A stretch of DNA of 5,102 nt from an uncultured Roseburia sp. (GTDB lineage Bacteria > Bacillota > Clostridia > Lachnospirales > Lachnospiraceae): assembly GCA_945928585.1 (NCBI GenBank), contig CAMENQ010000189.1:1-5102 (forward strand). The letters are read 5' to 3'. The notes below the pieces were generated by a model that worked only from the letters and a program-made list of their open reading frames with translations, was not told the DNA's origin and searched no databases. Shown in pieces: positions 1 through 4,325 of the stretch (position 1 is the stretch's first letter; each line of letters starts with the position of its first letter). Made by a program: the position numbers and the translations under genes.

Positions 1-621
1 ATAGCCTGTTGCTTATATGAAATACACACTGATAGCCTGTGTTGCGAGTGGGTAAATCACAGTTTTTATAATTTGCTTCAGCGAGTTAAAGCTATACAGA
101 AGTGTATGGCTTTTTCAATTCAGTTCTTCTTATATGATGTTATCAAGATTACACTTTTGTTATGTGTGCTGATTTTTATCATTTCATATATTCAGAGTTA
201 TTTTCCACCAGAACGAAGCAAAAAGATTATGGGCAGGTTTCATGGTATATGGGCAAACATCATGGCAGCCTTACTTGGAACAGTAACTCCATTTTGCAGT
301 TGTTCATCTATACCATTATTTATTGGATTTACAAGTGCAGGATTACCATTGGGTGTAACCTTTTCTTTTTTGATTTCATCGCCAATGGTTGACCTGGGAA
401 GCCTTGTTCTTTTGATGAGTATATTTGGCATCAAGGTGGCTGTGATATATGTGGTACTAGGTCTTACTGTTGCAGTACTTGGTGGAACATTGATTGAAAA
501 ACTCCATATGGAAAATCAAGTCGAAGAGTTCATTCGTAACGCAAGTGCGGTAGACATTGATTCGCCAACCCATTTTCTTGTTGGAGAGTCGGATTGTCAT
601 TCAAAAAATAAGGAGGATTGA
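1..621 (+). pseudogene. Truncated ArsP/YraQ-type permease (DUF318 family), 5' end outside the window or decayed
   Basis: The family consists of inner-membrane permeases, some of which export organoarsenicals or act in metalloid resistance. The frame is open from base 1; a TTG at 73 would give 182 residues and an ATG at 106 would give 171, but neither has a convincing ribosome binding site, so the true start is unresolved. From the TTG, residues 15-40 form a membrane helix, followed by SYFPPERSKK. The cysteine motif TPFCSCSSIPLF (about 72-83) is family-defining, and hydrophobic segments continue to about residue 140. Family members are usually 300 residues or more. Here similarity stops near VDIDSP (about residue 165), and a 17-residue hydrophilic tail follows to the stop, so the second half of the transporter is missing. 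The tail may be the real C-terminus joined by an in-frame deletion, but this is uncertain. A thioredoxin-like remnant follows after 3 bases. Confidence 0.8.
610..616 (+). promoter_or_regulatory. Strong ribosome binding site for the thioredoxin-like remnant
   Basis: AAGGAGG sits 8 bases upstream of the ATG at 625, overlapping the last codons of the permease remnant. It is close to the full anti-Shine-Dalgarno complement. The broken gene behind it therefore still has an intact initiation signal and could be translated if transcribed. Confidence 0.75.
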
Positions 622-624
622 AAG

Positions 625-762
625 ATGGCATTATTTGGATTTATTGCTTCTTATGGGGTGATGTCTACTCCAGCTCTCGTAATCGACAATAAGATTTTAT
701 CTTATGGCAAGGTTCTGGAAAAAGAGGATATAATTAAATTTCTAAAGGATGTAAGAGGATAA
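625..762 (+). pseudogene. Internally deleted thioredoxin-like small redox protein (45 residues left)
   Basis: Intact relatives (thioredoxin_3 / TM0996-like family) are about 75-120 residues, carry a CxxC redox motif and often lie in ars operons next to the permease and ArsC. This frame encodes only MALFGF joined directly to IASYGVMSTPALVID and a normal family C-terminus with KILSYGKVL. MALFGF resembles the start of cysteine-rich clostridial members, and STP contains the family's cis-proline. The middle, including every cysteine, is missing; no cysteine remains, so it cannot act as a disulfide reductase. The frame is preserved across the apparent deletion. Its stop overlaps the start of the arsC remnant (TAATG at 760-764), which preserves translational coupling. 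Family identity rests on the C-terminal half; the N-terminal match is short. Confidence 0.7.
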
Positions 763-985
763 TGAAAAAGGTAGCATTTATCTGTGTTCATAATTCATGC
801 CGTAGTCAGATTCTATGGGATGCAATGTTGGGCGTCCTTTTATTGGCAGAGCATTCGATGATAATTGGGGACTTGATGATCCTACAGGCAAAAGTGATGA
901 GGAATTAATCAATGTTATAAAACAGATTGAGAGTAAAATATTAGAACTTAAACAGAAGGAGTTGGCTAGAGGTGTTTGCGATTAA
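762..985 (+). pseudogene. arsC: arsC remnant: thioredoxin-coupled arsenate reductase with internal deletion and frameshift
   Basis: ArsC of the low-molecular-weight phosphatase fold reduces arsenate to arsenite in the cytoplasm. The first 17 residues (762-812) read as a normal N-terminus with the P-loop CVHNSCR (C8-X5-R14) followed by SQI. The frame then jumps to an unrelated reading that stops at 906-908, giving a 48-residue product. The true C-terminus is readable in another frame from 815 to 985: MGCNV, then DDNWGLDDPTGKSDEELI and a charged helix, 56 residues in all. Roughly 60 residues between SQI and MGCNV are missing, including the segment expected to hold a further catalytic cysteine, and the junction also shifts the frame. 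The enzyme is certainly inactive. Its ATG overlaps the preceding stop (TAATG), as in an intact operon. Confidence 0.85.
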
Positions 986-1076
986 AACTGCATCAGATTT
1001 AGAGATTGTAAGGAAACTGTTTCGAGAGTATTCAAAGATAAAGGGAGCGGAAATTTGTTGGCAAAATAGGTTCTGA
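972..1076 (+). pseudogene. N-terminal fragment of a probable GNAT-family acetyltransferase
   Basis: A GTG at 972 with AAGGAG (956-961) ten bases upstream opens a 34-residue frame that overlaps the end of the arsC remnant. The sequence IKTASDLEIVRKLFREYSKI resembles the first strand and helix of GNAT acetyltransferases, where a charged helix with a REY motif follows the opening strand. The frame stops at 1074-1076, long before the acetyl-CoA-binding loop, so the product would not be functional. Acetyltransferases do occur in ars operons, which fits, but the fragment is short and the family call is tentative. Confidence 0.4.
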
Positions 1077-1113
1077 AGATATCTTGCGATGGATTATTAA
1101 TCATCAAAAATAA
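1042..1113 (+). other. Unassigned C-terminal gene fragment
   Basis: In a different frame from the GNAT fragment and overlapping it, an open stretch ends in GKIGSEDILRWIINHQK and a stop at 1111-1113. It has a coding-like composition and looks like the tail of a protein fused by deletion to the preceding fragment. I do not recognise the family. It could equally be chance coding potential. From 1114 to about 1160 I see no feature. Confidence 0.25.
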
Positions 1114-1161
1114 TAGTTTGTTTATTTGCATATGGCATAATTAACCCATAAAAAGGTGTAG

Positions 1162-1320
1162 ATTATTTCTATTAAAGATTCGAAAAATACATCTGATATT
1201 TCTAATAAGCAGCTTCCTATGTACAGAGATATTGAAATATCTGAAAAGCAGATTGAAGCTGGACAGATAAAAGATGCCAGAACAGCACTCGGGGAAACGA
1301 GGAAAAAGTATGAGGTATAA
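1162..1320 (+). pseudogene. Phd/YefM-type antitoxin remnant lacking its start and middle
   Basis: The open segment of 52 residues begins IISIKDSKNTSDISN, like the N-terminus of clostridial Phd/YefM antitoxins, which neutralise RelE/ParE/Doc-type toxins. It then jumps to MYRDIEISEKQIEAG and the charged KDARTALGETRKKY end typical of the C-terminus. The 30-40 residues normally between these parts, which complete the DNA-binding fold, are missing without loss of frame. No start codon remains: a TAG (1159-1161) lies directly before the segment where an ATG would be expected, although AAAAAGG (1149-1155 region) could be the old ribosome binding site. No toxin gene follows; a terminator begins five bases after the stop. 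The family call rests on pattern resemblance. Confidence 0.55.
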
Positions 1321-1324
1321 AAAT

Positions 1325-1371
1325 AAAGTGCTTTACTTTGACTTTATATGGTCAAGGTAAGGCACTTTTTA
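1325..1371 (+). terminator. Rho-independent terminator closing the decayed region
   Basis: An 18-bp stem pairs 1325-1342 with 1351-1368, with two G-U pairs and an 8-base loop (TTTATATG). The 3' arm runs into a T tract at 1366-1370. The preceding A-rich arm may also make it active in the reverse direction. It insulates the downstream operon from any transcription of the remnants. Confidence 0.85.
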
Positions 1372-1397
1372 ATGTTAAAAATATTTCACATTATGTA

Positions 1398-1426
1398 TTG
1401 ACATATTATTTTGCGTGTGATATATT
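1398..1426 (+). promoter_or_regulatory. SigA-type promoter of the membrane protein / HTH operon
   Basis: A perfect -35 TTGACA (1398-1403) and a -10 TATATT (1421-1426) are separated by 17 bases. Transcription should start near 1433, leaving a leader of about 33 bases before the ATG at 1466. It follows the terminator at 1325-1371 and is the only strong promoter visible before the three-gene operon. Confidence 0.85.
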
Positions 1427-1435
1427 TATCACATG
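1414..1435 (+). promoter_or_regulatory. Inverted-repeat operator overlapping the -10
   Basis: TGTGATA (1416-1422) and TATCACA (1427-1433) form a perfect 7-bp inverted repeat around TATT, extendable to 9 bp with one G-U-type mismatch. The -10 lies inside it, so a bound protein would block polymerase. The half-site ATCACATG (1428-1435) recurs at 1446-1453, 18 bases on, ending at the ribosome binding site. The obvious candidate ligand is the small Cro/CI-type regulator encoded second in the operon, which would make the operon autorepressed. The symmetry is seen; the binding partner is inferred. Confidence 0.6.
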
Positions 1436-1465
1436 TTAGAAATACATCACATGGAGGAATAGAAA

Positions 1466-1876
1466 ATGAAGAAGAATAAAAAAGTAACATTATTGGAGTT
1501 GGTTGCAACAAAGATTGTATATGCGGTGTTAATTGCTGTATATTACTGGATGTGGGCAAGAAGAGACTGGCATGGATATTATGAAAGTATTCAGTATGCG
1601 GTAGCAATATTCACTTTTATATTCCTGCTTGATCAGGCATCACGAATAAAGAAATTTAATAAAGAGGTTGTTGATGAAATGGCATTAGCTAACTTAAAAC
1701 GTGCTGATTCTATTTGCTTAAAAATTGCATTGGTCGCAAGTATTGTAGTAGCATTTACCGGGGCAATGGAACTCATTAACCAGTTACAGATGGGCTATGT
1801 CATTATGTTATTGCTAATTGTTATAACGATTGTCCGGACTATTATATTTTATGTAATGGATACGAAAGGGGTATAG
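1466..1876 (+). CDS. Four-helix membrane protein of unknown function, paired with an HTH regulator
   Basis: This 136-residue protein has a lysine-rich N-terminus (MKKNKK) and four likely transmembrane helices at about residues 12-30, 42-56, 85-103 and 110-131. The central cytoplasmic loop is charged and carries VVDEMALANLKRAD (about 68-81). There is no signal peptide cleavage site and no catalytic motif. GGAGG at 1453-1457, 8 bases before the ATG, supports the start. The gene after it, 3 bases on, is a 70-residue Cro/CI-type regulator. Small two- or four-helix membrane proteins next to such regulators are common in Firmicutes, where the membrane partner may sense the envelope or sequester the regulator; that role is only an inference here. 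I cannot name the family with confidence. Confidence 0.85.
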   Translation: MKKNKKVTLLELVATKIVYAVLIAVYYWMWARRDWHGYYESIQYAVAIFTFIFLLDQASRIKKFNKEVVDEMALANLKRADSICLKIALVASIVVAFTGAMELINQLQMGYVIMLLLIVITIVRTIIFYVMDTKGV

Positions 1877-1879
1877 AGT

Positions 1880-2092
1880 ATGGCATTAATAACAAAAATC
1901 AAAGCATTCCGTGAACAGACAGGTATGAAACAGAGCGAATTGGCAGAAATGGTAGGCTCCAGGAGAGAGACGATTGTTCATTTAGAGAATGGAAAATATA
2001 ATCCTTCTTTAAAATTAGCAATGGATATTGCAAAGGTATTTGGCGTAACAGTTGAAGAAATGTTTGAGTTTGTTGATGATGAAGAAAAATAA
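1880..2092 (+). CDS. Small Cro/CI-family (HTH_3) transcriptional regulator
   Basis: The 70-residue protein is almost entirely a helix-turn-helix domain. The first helix is near residues 4-13, the HTH comprises roughly 17-36 (KQSELAEMVG then SRRETIVHLENG), and YNPSLKLAMDIAKVFGVTVEEMF completes the five-helix fold. An acidic tail ends it; there is no sensor domain. Stand-alone regulators of this type (YgzD/YozG-like) bind short operators as dimers. AAAGGGG (1865-1871) lies 8 bases before the ATG, inside the end of the membrane protein gene, so the two are co-transcribed and perhaps translationally coupled. It probably binds the inverted repeat at 1414-1435, controlling its own operon. Confidence 0.92.
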   Translation: MALITKIKAFREQTGMKQSELAEMVGSRRETIVHLENGKYNPSLKLAMDIAKVFGVTVEEMFEFVDDEEK

Positions 2093-2140
2093 GATATATG
2101 TACCAAAAAAATTTTATTTAATGTATACGCAGGAGGACTT

Positions 2141-2632
2141 ATGGTAATAACAGTAGGACAGAAACGTGTATCCAAAATAGATACGTATTTAAACTGTGCA
2201 GAAAGCTTTGCATATAGAAGCACTTGCCTTAAAAGGAAGTATGGCGCAGTTATAGTAAAAGATGATGCGGTGATATCAACCGGATACAACGGTTCGCCAA
2301 GAGGCGTTGAGAATTGTTGTGACATCGGAGAGTGCCAAAGAATTAAAAAAAATATGCATCAGGGAGAAGGATATGCAATATGCCGTGCAGTTCATGCAGA
2401 GGCTAATGCACTTCTTAATTGTTCACGAGAGCAGACTATAGGAGCAGATTTGTATTTATCAGGAATAAATCCCAAAGATGGTTCTGTTCATAAAGCAAAG
2501 CCCTGCCCATTATGTGCAAGAATGATAATTCAGGCAGGTATAAAGAATGTGTATCTTAGAAAAGGTGAAGGCGAGGAAAATTATGAGGTCATACCGGCCG
2601 AGAAGTTAGAGTGGTATCTTAAAGATGAATAA
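2141..2632 (+). CDS. Deoxycytidylate (dCMP) deaminase, ComEB-like
   Basis: The enzyme deaminates dCMP to dUMP in the cytoplasm, supplying thymidylate synthesis. The 163-residue length is normal for the family. The zinc site is complete: HAE (H85, catalytic E87) and PCPLC (C122, C125). GYNGSPRG at 48-55 is the dCMP-deaminase nucleotide-binding signature that separates it from cytidine and tRNA deaminases, and the C59/C60/C65 cluster and H73 match the insert that can carry a second metal in some members. AGGAGG (2131-2136) stands only 4 bases before the ATG, a short but usable spacing; no other in-frame start fits better. It follows the regulator gene by 48 bases with no clear promoter between, so it is probably the last gene of that operon. 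The functional link to the regulator is unknown. Confidence 0.93.
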   Translation: MVITVGQKRVSKIDTYLNCAESFAYRSTCLKRKYGAVIVKDDAVISTGYNGSPRGVENCCDIGECQRIKKNMHQGEGYAICRAVHAEANALLNCSREQTIGADLYLSGINPKDGSVHKAKPCPLCARMIIQAGIKNVYLRKGEGEENYEVIPAEKLEWYLKDE

Positions 2633-2653
2633 GAGTGTTTTTCTGTACACATG

Positions 2654-2686
2654 AAAACGCATAAGGCATTGCCTTATGCGTCTTTT
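2654..2686. terminator. Bidirectional terminator between convergent genes
   Basis: An 11-bp perfect stem pairs ACGCATAAGGC (2657-2667) with GCCTTATGCGT (2671-2681) across a 3-base loop. A tract AAAA (2654-2657) precedes and TTTT (2683-2686) follows, so it can act on both strands. It ends the dCMP deaminase operon on + and the gene arriving on -, whose stop codon (2674-2676) and last codons form one arm. Confidence 0.8.
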
Positions 2687-3036
2687 GCAAGTTCTTCTAA
2701 TTTTGAATTGAGATATAAACGGCTTTTTTCTCCGATATACACGTAACTTTCAGGATCATTATTTATTGAATCTATATTTTCCTTAAGACTGCTTATATTA
2801 TTAATACCAATACGTTTTAGTGTATTATAAAGAGTATGCTTAAAAGAAGTGTGCTGTTCATCATTGCCAACAATGAACTGATATAATTCAGAGTTAATGT
2901 CATCCTGGATTTTCTCCATATTCAGACATATCTGCCTTGCCCTTTCAGGTGTAAGTTTATACTGAGTGGCAATTTCTTTCAGCGTTTTACCTGCAAGACG
3001 CATTTGATAAATCTCAAAATTTCTTTCTGTGTTCAT
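2674..3036 (-). CDS. Small DNA-binding protein: sigma-70 region 4-like HTH joined to an RNA polymerase alpha-CTD-like domain
   Basis: The 120-residue product has two recognisable halves. Residues 5-40 resemble sigma region 4: TLKEIATQYKLTPERARQI has the turn and ERxRQI recognition helix that reads -35 elements in RpoD-type factors. Residues 64-117 resemble the helix-hairpin-helix domain of the alpha subunit: LYNTLKRIGINNISSL matches the alpha-CTD pattern around its DNA-contacting helix, and YIGEKSRLYLNSKLEEL matches the IRNLGKKS...KLEEL end. Sigma regions 2 and 3 and the alpha assembly domain are absent, so it is not a sigma factor or alpha subunit. I chose the ATG at 3036 because AAAGGGG lies 7 bases upstream; an upstream ATG at 3090 coincides with the predicted transcription start and lacks a leader. 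Role unknown; a regulator acting at polymerase is plausible. Confidence 0.8.
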   Translation of the reverse strand: MNTERNFEIYQMRLAGKTLKEIATQYKLTPERARQICLNMEKIQDDINSELYQFIVGNDEQHTSFKHTLYNTLKRIGINNISSLKENIDSINNDPESYVYIGEKSRLYLNSKLEELAKDA

Positions 3037-3096
3037 ATTAAAACCCCTTTCATTAATAAAAAATCCCCCTACTGCCATATTAAATACCATCTATAT

Positions 3097-3125
3097 ATTT
3101 TAGCAGAATTATGTTAATTAAAAAA
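3097..3125 (-). promoter_or_regulatory. Probable promoter of the sigma4/alpha-CTD-like gene
   Basis: Read on the minus strand, an extended -10 TGCTAAAAT has its hexamer at 3102-3097 and a weak T-rich -35 (3125-3120) 17 bases upstream. Transcription would start near 3090, giving a leader of about 54 bases before the chosen start at 3036. The gap of 151 bases after the AraC-type gene supports separate transcription. The -35 is poor, so confidence is moderate. Confidence 0.45.
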
Positions 3126-3187
3126 TAGTATATTTATAATAAAAAAATGAATAAAAGACGAAAAAATATGCACATTTTTCCTATGCT

Positions 3188-4111
3188 TTAAATAAGACGT
3201 TTAATAGTGTGCGTTGAATTACGGTATTCACTTGGAGTACATTCCATATATTTTTTAAAAATTTTATTAAAGTAGCTTGTGTTATTAAAGCCAACAGAAC
3301 CTGCAATTTCAGATATGGAATCCTGAGGTCTTCTTTGTATACGTTTAGCAGACTCCTGAATACGATATTTCATAAGATACTCAAAAGGAGTGATTCCAAG
3401 AGTACGCTTGAAACAGCGGCAGCATTCACTTTTACTTACCATTATTGAATTTGCAATGTCATCAAGCGTTACAGCTTCCATAAAGTGTTCCTGGATATAT
3501 AATACTGCCTGTTTGGTACGCTGTTCATCCTGCGAAGCTGTCTTCTGACACAGATTATTGCTATTGGAAGCTACATCATAAAGCTGCTTCCAGAGATTTA
3601 ACAGGGCAGCTTTAGTAAGAAGTTCATAACCAGGTATTCGTTCAGCGTTTAAAGATATAAGCTGCTGGACATATTCGTTCCATGTCTCATAGTATTCAGA
3701 ATCCGTCTTAATGTGAAGAACATTAAGCTTTTGGGATAAAATCACCGGAGATACATATTTTTTTTGCAGTTCGAGCTGTCCAAGCCCTATTATAAATTGA
3801 GGATTTACTATTATAGAACATATCTTGCAATTATCCTGACAAGCAGGAGTCATAAAATGATGCACATTCTGGTTTATGAAAATGATATCCCCTTTTGAAG
3901 CGTTTAGGTTAGTTTCACCACATGTTATGTAGAACTGGCCTTCAATGATATACTGAAATTCTACATCTTCGTGCCAGTGCCAACGAACTATAAGCGGATC
4001 AGATTCGATGAAATTATAATTTATAATGTCTACAGGATAATCACTGGTAAGAAGTGATTTCGTTCGTTTGACATAGAAATCAGGATCAGCATTTAAAATA
4101 TTGTATTGCAT
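3188..4111 (-). CDS. AraC-family transcriptional regulator with N-terminal cupin domain
   Basis: The 307-residue length is standard. The N-terminal sensor is a cupin: WHWHEDVEFQYIIEG (44-58, with H45, H47 and E51 in metal/ligand-binding positions), then GDIIFINQNVHHF (74-86). A linker of about 90 residues follows. The C-terminal DNA-binding domain covers about 200-300 with two HTH motifs: TLDDIANSIMVSKSECCRCF (215-234) and SISEIAGSVGFNNTSYFNKI (265-284), the latter followed by the FKKYMECTPSEYR signature. Such proteins usually sense sugars or related metabolites and activate nearby transport or catabolic genes, but no such gene is in view. The ATG at 4111 is 9 bases after GGGAG; a TTG three codons upstream sits on the ribosome binding site and is unlikely. 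It is divergent from the GGDEF gene, 214 bases away. The ligand cannot be told from sequence. Confidence 0.93.
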   Translation of the reverse strand: MQYNILNADPDFYVKRTKSLLTSDYPVDIINYNFIESDPLIVRWHWHEDVEFQYIIEGQFYITCGETNLNASKGDIIFINQNVHHFMTPACQDNCKICSIIVNPQFIIGLGQLELQKKYVSPVILSQKLNVLHIKTDSEYYETWNEYVQQLISLNAERIPGYELLTKAALLNLWKQLYDVASNSNNLCQKTASQDEQRTKQAVLYIQEHFMEAVTLDDIANSIMVSKSECCRCFKRTLGITPFEYLMKYRIQESAKRIQRRPQDSISEIAGSVGFNNTSYFNKIFKKYMECTPSEYRNSTHTIKRLI

Positions 4112-4170
4112 AATAAGCAACTCCCTTTTACGTAAATAGTCACTAACATAAAAATACTATAATAAAAGTA

Positions 4171-4199
4171 AGTATAGCATAAAAAATAAAAAAAAACAA
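4171..4199 (-). promoter_or_regulatory. Promoter of the AraC-family gene
   Basis: On the minus strand a -35 TTGTTT (4199-4194) and an extended -10 TGCTATACT (hexamer 4176-4171) are 17 bases apart, in a T-rich tract that could act as an UP element. Transcription should begin near 4164, about 53 bases before the ATG at 4111. Confidence 0.6.
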
Positions 4200-4207
4200 A
4201 AAAATAA

Positions 4208-4236
4208 TGGAAATTTATACTTAAATGGGTTATAAT
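4208..4236 (+). promoter_or_regulatory. Promoter of the GGDEF gene
   Basis: A consensus -10 TATAAT (4231-4236) has a partial -35 TGGAAA (4208-4213, four of six consensus bases) 17 bases upstream. Transcription would start near 4243, with a leader of about 83 bases before the ATG at 4326, long enough to hold the two inverted repeats described separately. Confidence 0.6.
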
Positions 4237-4247
4237 TTATGTAAATT

Positions 4248-4264
4248 ATTGTAATTATTACAAT
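4248..4264 (+). promoter_or_regulatory. Perfect palindrome just downstream of the GGDEF promoter
   Basis: ATTGTAATTATTACAAT is an 8-1-8 perfect inverted repeat lying at about +5 to +21 of the predicted transcript. Its position and symmetry suit a repressor site. It could also form a weak RNA hairpin, but the stem is nearly all A-T and no T tract follows, so it is not a terminator. The binding protein is unknown. Confidence 0.5.
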
Positions 4265-4293
4265 GGTGTAAAGGGAATAGTTTAATTAATTGA

Positions 4294-4309
4294 TATTACT
4301 GATGTAATA
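4294..4309 (+). repeat. Second inverted repeat sharing the GTAAT half-site
   Basis: TATTAC and GTAATA (6 bp) flank TGAT in the leader, 17 to 32 bases before the GGDEF start codon. The core ATTAC/GTAAT is shared with the palindrome at 4248-4264, and further TGTAA words occur at 4240 and 4267, suggesting a cluster of related sites. AT-rich sequence makes short matches common, so this is tentative. Confidence 0.35.
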
Positions 4310-4325
4310 GTGGGAAGGAAATAAA

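Noticed and set aside
1..45. Direct repeat ATAGCCTGT at 1-9 and 32-40, each followed by TTGC, as a possible attachment site or mobile element edge.
   Set aside because: It is only 9 bases, lies at the window edge, and no integrase or matching copy elsewhere is seen; most likely chance or local slippage.
1978..2325. A 115-codon open frame on the minus strand across the HTH and dCMP deaminase genes.
   Set aside because: It overlaps two well-supported genes on the other strand, has no ribosome binding site, and its translation resembles no protein family.
2141..2632. The dCMP deaminase as part of an anti-phage defence module with the HTH and membrane proteins.
   Set aside because: Its motifs are those of ordinary nucleotide-metabolism dCMP deaminase, with no fused kinase or effector domain, and the neighbours are not recognised defence genes.
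3150..3187. A GAAAAA/TTTTTC pairing after the AraC-type gene as a terminator.
   Set aside because: The stem is about 6 A-T pairs and lacks a stable GC core, so it is too weak to call.
4180..4207. The A-rich tract as a replication origin or DNA-unwinding element.
   Set aside because: No DnaA boxes or iterons are seen; it fits better as part of the AraC-gene promoter region in an AT-rich genome.
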